A DNA stretch of 64,000 bases from contig NZ_FNWW01000002.1 in NCBI RefSeq assembly GCF_900108515.1, forward strand, positions 1 to 64,000, written 5' to 3'. Position 1 is the stretch's first letter; every line of letters starts with the position of its first letter. The notes below the pieces were generated by a model. It did not search any database. It had not been told where the DNA came from and worked only from the letters and a program-made list of their open reading frames with translations. The position numbers and the translations under genes were made by a program. This document shows, piece by piece, positions 53,608-63,959 of the stretch. Origin of the DNA: Halobacillus karajensis (lineage in GTDB: Bacteria; Bacillota; Bacilli; Bacillales; Halobacillaceae).

Positions 53608-53782
53608 TTCATTAATTTTAGCAAAAAAAATAAATACATCATGAGTAAAAAGACCTGTTTTTTGCTAAGATCATACATATTCAGATGGTATCGCAGAATA
53701 AAACTTAGAGAAGGTGTTTATATTTGTAAGTTGGTGTCATAAGAACACAAATAACAAAGTGGAAAGTAAAGGGGAGCTTTAT

Positions 53783-53848
53783 ATGAGTAAATATCTTTGT
53801 GTTTGGTTTGAATATACTTTAGTATATCCTAATAAGCTGTGTTACTAG
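53783..53848 (+). CDS. Possible 21-residue peptide
   Basis: ATG preceded by AAGGGGAG at 6-nt spacing; the peptide reads 'MSKYLCVWFEY' and ends 'NKLCY'. The ribosome-binding site is good but there is no homology argument, so this may be chance. It lies in the 350-bp spacer between sda and ysoA, where nothing else was recognised. Confidence 0.25.
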   Translation: MSKYLCVWFEYTLVYPNKLCY

Positions 53849-53912
53849 AGGTTTGAAAATCTTACGTTAAGGTAAGACTGTGTAAAGTATAAACTCTAGG
53901 GAAGGGTGTCTT

Positions 53913-54893
53913 ATGGAAAATAATAACGGGAACTTAGTTATGTTCCCAAAATGGAAAGTTACTCTTGAACGGGTCGGGTTGGAAGCATTGAAAGAAAAAA
54001 GATATAAAGATGCTTCGGAAGCATTTGAACCTTTGGTTGAGTATGGTGCCGCAAATATTGATGTGATTACAGGCTTGTTAATGAGTTGGATCGAGCTTGG
54101 GTTATATGATGAAGCAGAAGAGTTATGTCAGGAGCAAATGAAGGAAGATTTCGAACAATATTATCACTACTTACATATTTATATAACGATTTTGTTTCAA
54201 AGTAATCAGTATGAAGAAATTGTTAACCTATTAGATGAAGTTTTTGAATCTGAGGATATCCCTCATCAAAGCAGAACGCAACTTTGGCAAATGTATGAGG
54301 TTAGTCGGAAGTTGCTTGAAGATCGCCATAAAGAAGAAGGTACTAAATTTTTTGATGAGTTAATGGATGCCTTGAATACGGATGACATACATAAGCAGTG
54401 GCTGGCAATCGATCAACTGAAGAAACAGTCGCCAGAACCTTTCCTGGGTGATGTTCGAAAAATATTGATGGAAGAATCGGTCCATCCGCTTATTAAGTCT
54501 TCCATTATAGAATGGTTCCGTGACGGTGGTGTGGAAGAGAGCGTCTCTATATTAAAATTCGGGCAGACCTCGACAGTCGTTCCTTCCGAGTTGACCCAGC
54601 TTCATTCGGATTACATTATCAAACAGATCCAGATGCGGCTAGGGCAAATTGAACAAAACAATCCAACTATGTATGAAATGATTAATCGTCTATTATACCA
54701 CTATTGTTACGTGCGTTATCCAATTTTCCCAGATGAGAAGGAGGTTCCGATTCTTGTTGAAGCTCTTAAGCAGTTGGGACATGAATATTTGCAGTTGCCA
54801 TTCTCCATAAATGAAGAATTGGATAACGTCGATCAATATAAATCGGAAATTGAATTATGTGAACAGCATTATGTATTTATAGTAGGGGATTAA
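53913..54893 (+). CDS. ysoA: TPR-like protein YsoA
   Basis: A 326-residue soluble helical protein with tetratricopeptide-like repeats in the N-terminal half ('GLEALKEKRYKDASEAFEPL', 'LGLYDEAEELCQEQM', 'YEEIVNLLDEVFE'). The C-terminal half resembles a HEAT-like stretch ('HPLIKSSIIEWFRDGGVEES'). It corresponds to ysoA, found directly upstream of tig in B. subtilis. Function unknown; TPR proteins generally mediate protein contacts. GGGAAGGGTG precedes the ATG. Confidence 0.88.
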   Translation: MENNNGNLVMFPKWKVTLERVGLEALKEKRYKDASEAFEPLVEYGAANIDVITGLLMSWIELGLYDEAEELCQEQMKEDFEQYYHYLHIYITILFQSNQYEEIVNLLDEVFESEDIPHQSRTQLWQMYEVSRKLLEDRHKEEGTKFFDELMDALNTDDIHKQWLAIDQLKKQSPEPFLGDVRKILMEESVHPLIKSSIIEWFRDGGVEESVSILKFGQTSTVVPSELTQLHSDYIIKQIQMRLGQIEQNNPTMYEMINRLLYHYCYVRYPIFPDEKEVPILVEALKQLGHEYLQLPFSINEELDNVDQYKSEIELCEQHYVFIVGD

Positions 54894-54921
54894 GGTTAGG
54901 AAAATGGAAAAAGGTCACGTC

Positions 54922-54949
54922 TTGAAAGGCTGTAGGATTATGTTATAAT
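54922..54949 (+). promoter_or_regulatory. Promoter of tig
   Basis: TTGAAA (54922-54927), a 16-nt spacer and TATAAT (54944-54949), about 100 bp before the tig start. Confidence 0.65.
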
Positions 54950-55048
54950 ATAGTGGTTGCAAACGAGATTCGTATGTAAAAAGAGTCATAGAATCATCAG
55001 ATCGTCTTCGGACGAAAATGAATGAATAGATGTTGGAGGGAATTTTTT

Positions 55049-56335
55049 ATGTCAGCAAAATGGGAAAAGCAAGAAGGCAACCAGGGTACTTTGACAGTAG
55101 AAGTACCTGCGAGCGAGTTCGATCAAGCTCTTGACCAGGCCTTCAAAAAAGTAGTTAAACAGGTACAGGTGCCTGGATTCCGTAAAGGTAAAGTGCCTCG
55201 TAAACTTTTTGAACAGCGTTTCGGCGTAGAATCTCTTTATCAAGATGCTCTTGATATTGTACTTCCACAAGCGTACACAGAAGCTGTTGAAGAAACAGGG
55301 ATTGAGCCTGTTGACCGCCCTGAAGTAGACGTAAAGCAGATTGAAAAAGGCCAGGACCTTGTATTTACAGCTGAAGTTACCGTGAAGCCTGAAGTAACGC
55401 TTGGCGATTATAAAGGTCTTGAAGTAGAAGAACAAAGCACAGAAGTTACGGATGAAGATGTTCAAAATGAATTGACGCAAATGCAAGAACGTCAAGCTGA
55501 GCTTGTTGTTAAAGAAGACGCAGCTGTTGAGAACGGAGATACAGTAGTAATGGACTTTGAAGGTTTCGTTGATGGCGAAGCATTTGAAGGCGGCCAGGCA
55601 GACAACTACTCCCTAGAAATAGGTTCCGGTTCTTTCATCCCTGGTTTCGAAGAGCAGCTTGTAGGTAAGAAAGCTGGAGAGGAGACAGATGTTGTCGTCA
55701 CTTTCCCTGAAGAATACCATGCTGAAGATTTAGCTGGTAAAGAAGCGACATTTAAAGTTAAAATTCATGAAGTAAAAGGAAAAGAGCTTCCTGAACTTGA
55801 TGACGAATTCGCTAAAGATGTGGACGAAGATGTTGAATCTCTTGAAGAACTTCAAACTAAAACCCGTGAGCGTCTAGAAGAGCAGAAGAAAACGGATGCT
55901 GAAAACAGCAAGCGTGATACTCTTGTTACAAAAGCTTCTGAGAATGCAGAAGTTGAAATTCCAGACGCTATGGTAGATACGGAACTTGACCGCATGGTAC
56001 AAGAATTCGAACAACGTCTTCAAATGCAAGGCATGACGAAAGATATGTACTTCCAGTTCACAGGTCAGGATGAAGACGCTCTTCGTGAACAAATGAAAGA
56101 AGATGCAGCGAAGCGAGTGAAAACAAACTTAACACTTGAAGCAATTTCTGAAGCTGAAAATGTTGAAGTTACGGATGAAGATGTAAATGCAGAACTTGAA
56201 AACATGGCTTCCACGTACCAGACAGATGTTGCACAACTAACACAAATGCTTGGCGGCAACACAGATATGATCAAAGAAGATCTAAAAGTGCGTAAAGCGA
56301 TTGATGTTCTAGTTGCAAATAGTAAAGCTGAATAA
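55049..56335 (+). CDS. tig: Trigger factor
   Basis: A 428-residue ribosome-associated chaperone with peptidyl-prolyl isomerase activity. The N-terminal ribosome-binding domain carries the signature '[19 protein letters not shown]' (about residues 37-55). The FKBP-type PPIase domain (about 160-245) includes '[20 protein letters not shown]' and '[12 protein letters not shown]'. A long helical C-terminal chaperone domain follows. The ATG at 55049 is chosen for TTGGAGGG upstream; the extra 9 codons before it are unsupported. The protein is strongly acidic, consistent with a salt-tolerant host. Confidence 0.97.
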   Translation: MSAKWEKQEGNQGTLTVEVPASEFDQALDQAFKKVVKQVQVPGFRKGKVPRKLFEQRFGVESLYQDALDIVLPQAYTEAVEETGIEPVDRPEVDVKQIEKGQDLVFTAEVTVKPEVTLGDYKGLEVEEQSTEVTDEDVQNELTQMQERQAELVVKEDAAVENGDTVVMDFEGFVDGEAFEGGQADNYSLEIGSGSFIPGFEEQLVGKKAGEETDVVVTFPEEYHAEDLAGKEATFKVKIHEVKGKELPELDDEFAKDVDEDVESLEELQTKTRERLEEQKKTDAENSKRDTLVTKASENAEVEIPDAMVDTELDRMVQEFEQRLQMQGMTKDMYFQFTGQDEDALREQMKEDAAKRVKTNLTLEAISEAENVEVTDEDVNAELENMASTYQTDVAQLTQMLGGNTDMIKEDLKVRKAIDVLVANSKAE

Positions 56336-56342
56336 TAAACTA

Positions 56343-56378
56343 AGAAGACAAGGTGCTTGAATGTGCCTTGTCTTCTCA
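56343..56378 (+). terminator. Terminator of tig
   Basis: AGAAGACAAGGTGC pairs with GTGCCTTGTCTTCT nearly perfectly; only a weak T-run follows. Confidence 0.7.
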
Positions 56379-56666
56379 TATATTTCGATATGATGGAGTA
56401 TAGTAGGTTAGGATAATGGAGAAGATAATTGATACTTCTCTTCATTATTACATACAATAATAATGGTGTTTCATTTGTTTGACTTATTTAGTAGTTGAAT
56501 TACATAATGAGGTTGGTGTATGAGAAGTTTGACACACCTCTGAAAAGGTATTGCTTTTTTGTTTGAAGTTAATTTGGTATGATGGGCAAAAGAAGCGGAA
56601 ACGTTGGCGTCGTATCATGTAACTTCAGTCGCGACGATTGCGTCATTATTATAAGGGGTGAAACGT

Positions 56667-57944
56667 ATGTTTAAATTTAACGATGAAAAAGGACAATTGA
56701 AATGTTCTTTCTGCGGTAAAAGTCAGGAACAAGTCCGTAAACTCGTTGCAGGACCTGGCGTATATATATGTGATGAATGTATTGAACTTTGTACAGAAAT
56801 CGTTGAGGAAGAGCTTGGGAATGAAGAAGAAGTGGAATTCAAAGAGGTTCCAAAGCCTCAAGAAATCCGTGAAATTCTTAACGATTATGTGATTGGGCAG
56901 GACCAGGCGAAAAAGAATTTGTCCGTGGCTGTTTATAACCACTACAAACGGATCAATGCAGGTGTGAAAAATGATGAGGTTGAACTTGCTAAAAGTAACA
57001 TTTTGATGCTTGGACCAACAGGTAGCGGTAAAACGCTTCTCGCGCAAACCTTAGCGCGTATCCTCAATGTTCCATTCGCTATTGCTGATGCTACTTCCCT
57101 TACAGAAGCTGGATATGTGGGTGAAGACGTTGAGAATATCCTGTTGAAATTGATTCAAGCGGCTGACTATGATGTAGAAAAAGCTGAAAAAGGAATTATT
57201 TATATCGATGAAATCGATAAAGTCGCTCGTAAATCAGAAAACCCTTCCATCACTAGGGATGTTTCCGGTGAAGGTGTTCAACAAGCGTTGCTGAAAATCC
57301 TTGAGGGAACACAAGCAAGTGTACCGCCACAGGGTGGTCGAAAGCATCCTCATCAAGAATTCATCCAGATCGATACAACAAATGTGTTGTTCATTGTTGG
57401 AGGGGCATTTGATGGCATTGATCAAATTATCAAGCGTCGTCTTGGTAGAAAAGTGATCGGCTTTGGTTCCGAACAAGTGGCTGATGAAGCAGAGAAGAAA
57501 GAACTGCTTACAAAAGTCCTACCGGAAGATTTATTGAGCTATGGATTAATTCCAGAATTCATCGGTCGCCTACCGGTTATCGGAAGCTTGGAGCAACTTG
57601 ATGAAGAGGCACTTGTAGAAATTCTTACAAAACCGAAGAATGCACTTGTCAAGCAATATCAGAAGCTTTTCCAAATCGACCATGTCGAATTAGAAATGGA
57701 AGAAGATGCTTTGCGTGAGATCGCGCGACTGGCTATTGAACGTAAAACAGGTGCCCGTGGTCTTCGTTCCATCATCGAAGGTATTATGCTAGATGTGATG
57801 TATGAACTTCCGTCTCGTGATGATATTGAGAAGTGTATTATTACTCAAGAGACAGTTACGGCTGAAAATGGTCGTCCAAAACTAATTTTGACAGACGGCA
57901 CTGTTGAAGATGAGAATAAACAGTCTCCTAAAGAGAGTGCGTAA
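56667..57944 (+). CDS. clpX: ATP-dependent protease ATPase subunit ClpX
   Basis: A 425-residue AAA+ unfoldase that feeds substrates to ClpP. N-terminal Cys4 zinc domain ('[12 protein letters not shown]', '[10 protein letters not shown]'), Walker A '[13 protein letters not shown]', Walker B '[14 protein letters not shown]', and the ClpP-contact loop region '[20 protein letters not shown]' with pore and sensor parts. ATG at 56667 is preferred over a GTG at 56658 that overlaps the GGGGTG ribosome-binding site. It is followed by a terminator; unlike in B. subtilis, lonB does not follow. Confidence 0.98.
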   Translation: MFKFNDEKGQLKCSFCGKSQEQVRKLVAGPGVYICDECIELCTEIVEEELGNEEEVEFKEVPKPQEIREILNDYVIGQDQAKKNLSVAVYNHYKRINAGVKNDEVELAKSNILMLGPTGSGKTLLAQTLARILNVPFAIADATSLTEAGYVGEDVENILLKLIQAADYDVEKAEKGIIYIDEIDKVARKSENPSITRDVSGEGVQQALLKILEGTQASVPPQGGRKHPHQEFIQIDTTNVLFIVGGAFDGIDQIIKRRLGRKVIGFGSEQVADEAEKKELLTKVLPEDLLSYGLIPEFIGRLPVIGSLEQLDEEALVEILTKPKNALVKQYQKLFQIDHVELEMEEDALREIARLAIERKTGARGLRSIIEGIMLDVMYELPSRDDIEKCIITQETVTAENGRPKLILTDGTVEDENKQSPKESA

Positions 57945-57965
57945 TAATCTTTAAGGAATATTCAA

Positions 57966-58002
57966 GAAGCCGTGCTACGAGATCATGTAGCGCGGCTTTT
58001 GT
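57966..58002 (+). terminator. Terminator of clpX
   Basis: AAGCCGTGCTAC pairs with GTAGCGCGGCTT (one G-T), followed by TTG/TT. Confidence 0.75.
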
Positions 58003-58218
58003 TATATTAAGAAGATAGCAGCTTAACTAAGAGTTCCCCTGCTACATAAGCATGAAAGGCTGTTTTCTGTTCATAATATGAGTAGCATAGGAAGATCCCC
58101 TTGGCAGCTTCTGTTAAGGGATTTCGGTGTTGGTATCATTTGGTGCCGTTTCGTTTACTTTCCAAGTATATTTATATATGATTAGAATACGTAGCTGCAT
58201 TTATCGGAGGTGCAAGAA

Positions 58219-60549
58219 ATGACAGACAAACAGAGAAAAAAGATACCTCTACTTCCTCTTAGAGGGTTGCTGGTATACCCTTCCATGGTCTTACATCTTG
58301 ATGTTGGCCGTGAGAAATCAGTTCAAGCATTAGAGCAATCCATGATGGTTGACAATGAAATTTTTCTCGTATCACAAAAAGAAGTCAACATTGACGAACC
58401 ATCTAAGGATGATTTGTATGATATGGGAACAATCGCACGTGTTAAACAGATGGTTAAGTTGCCAAATGGAACAAACCGTGTATTAGTAGAAGGTTTGTAT
58501 AGGGCACAAATAGAAAATGTGACGGATGATGATGATTTTTATCATGCGGATATCTTAACAATCGAAGATGAGCATGTAGAAAAGAATGAAGAAGAAGCTC
58601 TCATGCGCACATTAATGGATCAATTCGAGAAATTTGTGAAAGTTTCCAAAAAGGTAACCCAGGAAACATTTAATACCGTGTCTGATATTGATGAGCCAAG
58701 TCACATGGCTGATATCATTGCTTCTCATTTGCCTATTAAATTAAAAGAGAAACAAGCGGTGTTAGAAACAGCAAATGTAAAAGATCGACTTCAAAAACTC
58801 GTGGATATGATTGGTAATGAGCGTGAAGTTCTGCAAATTGAGCAGAAAATCGGGAAAAGAGTTAAAAAATCCATGGAAAAAACGCAGAAGGAATACTATT
58901 TGCGTGAACAGATGAAAGCCATCCAAAATGAACTTGGTGATAAAGACGGGAAATCTGGTGAAGTAGCCCAACTCAAAGAAAAAATCGAACAGGCTCAAAT
59001 GCCAGAGCGTGTAGAAGAAGTAGCGTATAAGGAGCTCGGCCGCTATGAGAAGGTTCCGCAAAGCTCTGCTGAGAGCTCTGTGATTCGTAATTATATTGAA
59101 TGGCTTGTCTCTTTACCTTGGTCGAAAGAGACCGAAGATAATTTAGATGTTAATCGCGCAGAAAAGATTCTCGATGAGGATCACTATGGACTGGAAAAGG
59201 TGAAAGAACGTGTGCTGGAATATTTAGCCGTTCAGAAGCTGACTCAAACTATTAAAGGTCCAATCCTATGTTTGGCAGGCCCGCCAGGTGTAGGGAAAAC
59301 CTCACTGGCAAAATCGATTGCGCGGTCCATCAATCGTAAGTTTGTCAGGGTGTCCTTAGGTGGCATTCGTGATGAAGCGGAAATACGGGGGCACCGACGG
59401 ACGTATATCGGTGCGATGCCGGGGCGGATTATACAAGGAATGAAGCGGGCTGAAACAGTTAATCCTGTTTTTCTCCTTGATGAAATTGATAAAATGGCCA
59501 GCGATTTTAGAGGGGATCCCTCGTCGGCTATGCTGGAGGTACTAGATCCGGAACAGAATGGTACATTCAGCGACCACTTTATTGAAGAACATTATGATCT
59601 GTCCAAAGTAATGTTTGTAGCTACAGCAAATAATGTCTCCAATATACCTGGCCCTTTACGTGATAGAATGGAAATTATCACAATCGCAGGTTATACAGAA
59701 GTTGAGAAAGTGCATATTTCTAAAGAACATCTTTTACCTAAGCAAATCAAAGAAAATGGCTTAAAAAAAGGTCAGCTTCAACTTCGAGATGACGCCCTTC
59801 TTAAATTAATCCGTCGATACACAAGGGAAGCTGGTGTACGTGGATTGGAGCGTGTATTGGCGAGTTTATGTCGAAAAGCTGCCAAAATAATTGTTTCCGG
59901 AGAAAAGCAGCGTGTTGTAGTGACAGAGAAACAGTTGGAAGAGCTTCTGGGACGTCCAAAATTCCGCTATGGCCGTGCAGAGCTGGAAGATCAAATTGGA
60001 GCAGCTACGGGGCTGGCTTATACGACTGCCGGTGGCGACACTTTATCAATTGAGGTTTCAATTTATCCAGGTAAAGGAAACTTGACGTTAACTGGAAAAT
60101 TAGGAGACGTGATGAAAGAATCTGCCCAGGCAGCTTTCAGTTACATTCGATCACGAGCAAGCGAACTTCATATTGACCCTGAGTTTGTAGAGAAGAATGA
60201 TATTCACGTTCACGTACCCGAAGGCGCTACACCTAAAGACGGGCCATCAGCTGGTATAACTATGGCCACAGCGCTGGTTTCGGCATTAACAGGACGTCCT
60301 GTACGTAAAGAAGTAGGGATGACGGGTGAAATCACCTTAAGAGGGCGTGTGCTCCCTATCGGAGGTTTGAAAGAAAAATCACTAAGTGCGCATCGCGCGG
60401 GACTTACGAAGATTATCATCCCTGACCAAAACGAAAAAGATTTGGAAGATATTCCGGACAGCATTAAGGAAGGATTAACGTTCGTTCCTGTGAAGCATTT
60501 GGATGAAGTCTTAGAACAAGCATTAACGGAGGCAGTACATGAAGGTTAA
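58219..60549 (+). CDS. lonA: ATP-dependent protease LonA
   Basis: A 776-residue Lon protease. The N-terminal substrate-binding LON domain (about 1-195) is followed by a helical region, the AAA+ module with Walker A '[15 protein letters not shown]' and Walker B 'VFLLDEIDK', and the protease domain with catalytic Ser in '[15 protein letters not shown]' and Lys in '[14 protein letters not shown]'. It degrades misfolded and regulatory proteins. ATG at 58219 is preferred: the GTG at 58210 overlaps the GGAGGTG site. No CtsR box was seen upstream. It overlaps ysxC by 11 nt. Confidence 0.97.
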   Translation: MTDKQRKKIPLLPLRGLLVYPSMVLHLDVGREKSVQALEQSMMVDNEIFLVSQKEVNIDEPSKDDLYDMGTIARVKQMVKLPNGTNRVLVEGLYRAQIENVTDDDDFYHADILTIEDEHVEKNEEEALMRTLMDQFEKFVKVSKKVTQETFNTVSDIDEPSHMADIIASHLPIKLKEKQAVLETANVKDRLQKLVDMIGNEREVLQIEQKIGKRVKKSMEKTQKEYYLREQMKAIQNELGDKDGKSGEVAQLKEKIEQAQMPERVEEVAYKELGRYEKVPQSSAESSVIRNYIEWLVSLPWSKETEDNLDVNRAEKILDEDHYGLEKVKERVLEYLAVQKLTQTIKGPILCLAGPPGVGKTSLAKSIARSINRKFVRVSLGGIRDEAEIRGHRRTYIGAMPGRIIQGMKRAETVNPVFLLDEIDKMASDFRGDPSSAMLEVLDPEQNGTFSDHFIEEHYDLSKVMFVATANNVSNIPGPLRDRMEIITIAGYTEVEKVHISKEHLLPKQIKENGLKKGQLQLRDDALLKLIRRYTREAGVRGLERVLASLCRKAAKIIVSGEKQRVVVTEKQLEELLGRPKFRYGRAELEDQIGAATGLAYTTAGGDTLSIEVSIYPGKGNLTLTGKLGDVMKESAQAAFSYIRSRASELHIDPEFVEKNDIHVHVPEGATPKDGPSAGITMATALVSALTGRPVRKEVGMTGEITLRGRVLPIGGLKEKSLSAHRAGLTKIIIPDQNEKDLEDIPDSIKEGLTFVPVKHLDEVLEQALTEAVHEG

Positions 60550-61129
60550 TTCTGCAGATATCGTCATCAGTGCGGCGAGTAAAAAGCAATACCCGAAAGA
60601 ACCCATGCCTGAAATCGCATTGGCAGGGAGATCTAATGTTGGGAAATCATCGTTTATTAACAAGATGATTCAACGTAAAAACTTGGCTAGAACTTCCTCA
60701 AAGCCGGGGAAAACGCAAACACTAAATTTTTATATTATAAATGAACGATTTCATTTCGTCGATGTTCCCGGTTATGGCTATGCGAAAGTTTCAAAGAAAG
60801 AGCGTGCCAAGTGGGGAGAAATGATGGAAGAGTATTTTGCTGAACGTGAACAATTGAAGGCGACAGCATTGATTATTGATATTCGTCATAAACCTACAGA
60901 GGATGATCAGTTAATGTATGATTATTTAAAGCATTTTGATCTTCCAGTGATGGTTATAGCCACGAAGCTTGATAAAATAAAAAAAGGCCAACGTAAGAAG
61001 CAATTAAAAATGATTCAGGATGTTTTGGAAATGGAAGAGGAAGATGCATTGATTCCTTTTTCATCTGAAACAGGGGAAGGCAAGGATTTAGCATGGAGGA
61101 CGATGCTTTCCCATTTGGGTTTAAAATAA
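60539..61129 (+). CDS. ysxC: Ribosome biogenesis GTPase EngB (YsxC/YihA)
   Basis: A 196-residue essential GTPase for 50S subunit assembly. G1 '[15 protein letters not shown]', G2 '[10 protein letters not shown]', G3 'VDVPGYG', G4 'ATKLDKI' and G5 'FSSETGEG' are complete. Translation starts inside lonA (11-nt overlap), showing coupling. In B. subtilis the hem operon follows; here a terminator and an ABC transporter do. Confidence 0.96.
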   Translation: MKVNSADIVISAASKKQYPKEPMPEIALAGRSNVGKSSFINKMIQRKNLARTSSKPGKTQTLNFYIINERFHFVDVPGYGYAKVSKKERAKWGEMMEEYFAEREQLKATALIIDIRHKPTEDDQLMYDYLKHFDLPVMVIATKLDKIKKGQRKKQLKMIQDVLEMEEEDALIPFSSETGEGKDLAWRTMLSHLGLK

Positions 61130-61133
61130 GGCG

Positions 61134-61168
61134 AAACCACTTCTCAAATAAGAGGAGTGGTTTTTATT
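61134..61168 (+). terminator. Terminator of lonA-ysxC
   Basis: AAACCACTTCTC/GAGGAGTGGTTT-type hairpin (one bulge) followed by TTATTTTT. Confidence 0.8.
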
Positions 61169-61523
61169 TTTGTCTAGCTTATTTGAATAATAGAAGTTTC
61201 AATCTTTATAGAAGGGGACGACCATCCCGGGAGTTCCTCCCCTATCATTTTGTGACCAAAATTTTGAGGGCGGTTTAAGTAGATGAAGGGTGATCCAGAT
61301 CATCTTCGGTTCTTATTATTGTGTGAATTTTCATTATGTTAAAGCAATTCAACGCATTTATACGAAAAATTATCTATTTTATCGGTCAACCTTTCAAGGG
61401 GCTGATTTTAGCTAGTAATCATCCTTTTTTAATTTTGGGAATTGTTAGATAAATAGATATAATTTAAAGTATCGCCTATATTACAGAAAGATGACAAATT
61501 GTTGAAGGGGAGGATTTTTGGTT
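61169..61523. other. Intergenic upstream of the ABC transporter
   Basis: About 350 bp with no supported ORF. An AGGGGA/TCCCCT pair near 61214-61243 can form a G+C-rich hairpin; no known riboswitch was recognised. Confidence 0.4.
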
Positions 61524-62354
61524 ATGAAAAAGTATTTACTTTTGATTGCTCTGAGTACCATCATGCTAATTACACTTGCTGCATGTGGCAGCAGTGAAGA
61601 AAGTGAAGGCACATCAGGAGATAGTAATGAAAGTGATTCCAATGATTCAGCAGAGGAAACAGAATATGACCTGGTAGAAGAGGGGAAATTTACGTTTGCG
61701 GCTTCCGGTGAATTCCGCCCGTTCAGTATGACCGATGCCAGTGGGGAAATGACAGGATTTGATATTGATGTTGCTCATGCCATCGCCGAAGAGCTTGGGT
61801 TGGAGCCAAATCCTCAGAAACAGAAATTCGCAAGTATTGTGGAGGGTGTAAAGACAAATCGTTTTGATGCAGCGGTTGCTAGTCATACGATAACAGAAGA
61901 GCGCCAACAAGAAGTAGATTTTTCTACTCCTTATTATTATTCCGGCGCACAAATTTTCACTCGTCCGGACAGTGATGTTGAAACATTAGAAGATCTTGAG
62001 GGATTAGAAGTTGCTCTTTCTAAAGGGTCTACGTATAGTACGTATGCTGAAGAAGTAACCGATAATATTAAAACGTATGATAGTGATGTTGTAGCCTTAC
62101 AATCTCTTGCGAAAGGTCGTCATGATGCTGTAATTACAGACTTTCTTACTGGTAAAGAAGCTTCTGGGGAAGGGCTGGAAATTGAAGCGAAAGAAATGAT
62201 TGAACGCAGTGAACAAGCTGTGGCTGTATCTAAAGAGAACGAAGCTTTGCTTGAAGAAATCAATGCAGCTCTAGAAACACTTCGTGAAGATGGAACCCTT
62301 GCTGAAATTAGTGAAGAGTACTTCGGAGAAGATATCACGACCCTGCCGGAGTAA
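61524..62354 (+). CDS. Polar amino-acid ABC transporter substrate-binding lipoprotein
   Basis: A 276-residue family 3 solute-binding protein. Signal peptide with lipobox 'LAAC' (Cys about 20) and an acidic Ser-rich linker precede the SBP_bac_3 domain with 'FTFAASGEFRPFSM', 'MTGFDIDVAHAIAEELG', 'NRFDAAVASHTITEERQQEVDFSTPYY' (two motifs) and 'AVSKENEALLEEINAAL'. It delivers a polar amino acid to the permease. The specific ligand (Gln, Arg, His or cystine) cannot be told. ATG at 61524 after GGGGAGG. A hairpin separates it from the permease gene. Confidence 0.92.
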   Translation: MKKYLLLIALSTIMLITLAACGSSEESEGTSGDSNESDSNDSAEETEYDLVEEGKFTFAASGEFRPFSMTDASGEMTGFDIDVAHAIAEELGLEPNPQKQKFASIVEGVKTNRFDAAVASHTITEERQQEVDFSTPYYYSGAQIFTRPDSDVETLEDLEGLEVALSKGSTYSTYAEEVTDNIKTYDSDVVALQSLAKGRHDAVITDFLTGKEASGEGLEIEAKEMIERSEQAVAVSKENEALLEEINAALETLREDGTLAEISEEYFGEDITTLPE

Positions 62355-62377
62355 TAAATTTTCAGTAAATAACCGAA

Positions 62378-62414
62378 GTCAAAAAGAGTGCGCAATGAGC
62401 GTACTCTTTTTGAC
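62378..62414 (+). terminator. Intra-operon hairpin after the binding-protein gene
   Basis: GTCAAAAAGAGTGCGC pairs with GCGTACTCTTTTTGAC (one mismatch). It probably stabilises or partly ends the binding-protein mRNA, giving more of it than of the membrane parts. Confidence 0.7.
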
Positions 62415-62436
62415 ATTATAGAGGAGTTGAGATGAA

Positions 62437-63102
62437 TTGTATTTGTATTCTGCAAACTTTTGGACAGCACTTATTGATAGCAGAGGAATCTTTTTTGAAG
62501 CGGCTCAAATGACGCTTGCTCTTACAGCGGTTTCTATACTAATTGCCATTTTCATCGGCCTTTTGTTCGCTTTTATGAAAATTTCTAAAATCAAACCACT
62601 GGAATGGCTTGCAAATATTTATATATATGTAGTAAGGGGAACCCCTTTAATTGTACAGATTTTTGTCTTTTATTATGGGTTAACAGAGATTTGGATGATT
62701 AGCGGTTTTTGGTCAGTTGCCCTTGGGCTCGCATTTCACAATGGGGCTTATATTGCAGAGATTTTCCGGGGGGCGATTCAGTCAATTGGAAAAGGCCAGA
62801 CGGAAGCTGGGCGTTCACTTGGAATGAGTGGAAATTTAACCATGCGCCGGGTTATTTTGCCGCAAGCATTCAGACGTGCATTGCCTCCTTTAGGGAATCA
62901 GTTTATTATTGGTTTGAAAGATTCATCTTTGGCTGCCTTTATTGGCGTTTCGGAGATCTTTGCGGTTGCAACCACGCAAGGGGCCAATACGTTCGACTAC
63001 ATGACCTGGTTACTCGTAAGTGCGGTATGGTATTTAATTCTCGTCTTCCTACTGACTCTTGTTGTCAGTGCAATAGAGAAAAAAATGGCTGTGAGTGACT
63101 AA
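62437..63102 (+). CDS. Amino-acid ABC transporter permease
   Basis: A 221-residue HisM/GlnP-type permease with about five transmembrane helices. The N-terminal family segment 'GIFFEAAQMTLALTAVSI' and the cytoplasmic EAA loop 'EAGRSLGMSGNLTMRRVILP' that contacts the ATPase are present. 'VVRGTPLIVQIFVFYYGL' is typical. TTG start at 62437, 10 nt after GAGGAG. It works as a homodimer in family 3 importers. Followed 18 nt later by the ATPase. Confidence 0.92.
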   Translation: MYLYSANFWTALIDSRGIFFEAAQMTLALTAVSILIAIFIGLLFAFMKISKIKPLEWLANIYIYVVRGTPLIVQIFVFYYGLTEIWMISGFWSVALGLAFHNGAYIAEIFRGAIQSIGKGQTEAGRSLGMSGNLTMRRVILPQAFRRALPPLGNQFIIGLKDSSLAAFIGVSEIFAVATTQGANTFDYMTWLLVSAVWYLILVFLLTLVVSAIEKKMAVSD

Positions 63103-63120
63103 CAGAGGAGGAAACACAAA

Positions 63121-63855
63121 TTGTCAGATAAAATGATCGAAGTAAATAAATTAAATAAGTCTTTTGGTGATCTTCATGTATTGAAAGATATTGATTTTCA
63201 AGTAGAAGAAAGTGAAGTAGTTGTATTGATTGGAGCTAGTGGGTCAGGGAAAAGTACGATGCTTCGCTGTTTGAATTTCCTTGAAATGAAAAACAGCGGA
63301 GAGGTTTATATTAAAGGAAAGCAAATCGACCCCAAAAAAGATAATTTAAACCAAGTTCGTCAGCAGGTAGGAATGGTGTTTCAACATTTTAACCTCTTCC
63401 CTCATATGACTGTTCTGGGAAATGTGATTGAAGCGCCAACCCAAGTTAAGGGTGTCTCTAAAGCCCAGGCGAAAAAAGATGGTCAAGAGCTTTTAGAGAA
63501 AGTTGGCCTCGGAAACAAGGCGAATGACTATCCTTCAAGGCTTTCGGGCGGGCAAAAACAGAGAGTGGCTATTGCTAGGGCACTTGCTATGAAACCCGAA
63601 ATCATGCTTTTTGATGAACCGACATCAGCTCTTGACCCTGAACTCGTTGGTGAAGTTCTTGCCACGATGAAGGACCTGGCACAAGAAGGGATGACAATGG
63701 TGGTTGTGACCCATGAAATGGGCTTTGCCCGAGAAGTAGCGGATCGAGTAGTCTATATGCACGACGGGAAAATTGTTGAAACAGGAGCACCTAAAGATCT
63801 TTTTGAAAATCCTAAAGAAGAACGAACGCAAGCATTCTTGAGTTCCATTTTATAG
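63121..63855 (+). CDS. Amino-acid ABC transporter ATP-binding protein
   Basis: A 244-residue GlnQ-type ATPase. Walker A '[15 protein letters not shown]', Q-loop '[15 protein letters not shown]', signature '[19 protein letters not shown]', Walker B '[19 protein letters not shown]' and switch His '[16 protein letters not shown]' are all intact. TTG start at 63121 with AGGAGG 8 nt upstream. Third gene of the transporter operon. Confidence 0.95.
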   Translation: MSDKMIEVNKLNKSFGDLHVLKDIDFQVEESEVVVLIGASGSGKSTMLRCLNFLEMKNSGEVYIKGKQIDPKKDNLNQVRQQVGMVFQHFNLFPHMTVLGNVIEAPTQVKGVSKAQAKKDGQELLEKVGLGNKANDYPSRLSGGQKQRVAIARALAMKPEIMLFDEPTSALDPELVGEVLATMKDLAQEGMTMVVVTHEMGFAREVADRVVYMHDGKIVETGAPKDLFENPKEERTQAFLSSIL

Positions 63856-63882
63856 ACTTTCATAAACTTCAGATTCTGAAAA

Positions 63883-63931
63883 AAGCACCCTGTAAAGCAG
63901 AACAATAAAATGTTTGCTTTACAGGGTGCTT
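63883..63931 (-). terminator. Long perfect hairpin, T-run on the minus strand
   Basis: 17-bp perfect arms (AAGCACCCTGTAAAGCA and complement). TTTTTTC follows on the minus strand, so it ends a leftward gene entering from the right edge; it may also end the ABC operon. Confidence 0.75.
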
Positions 63932-63959
63932 GTGTATGGAGATTAAGAAGAAAATTCTG

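Noticed and set aside
61093-61278. Frame continuing past the ysxC stop
   Set aside because: It reads through the ysxC end and terminator in another frame, without a start signal.
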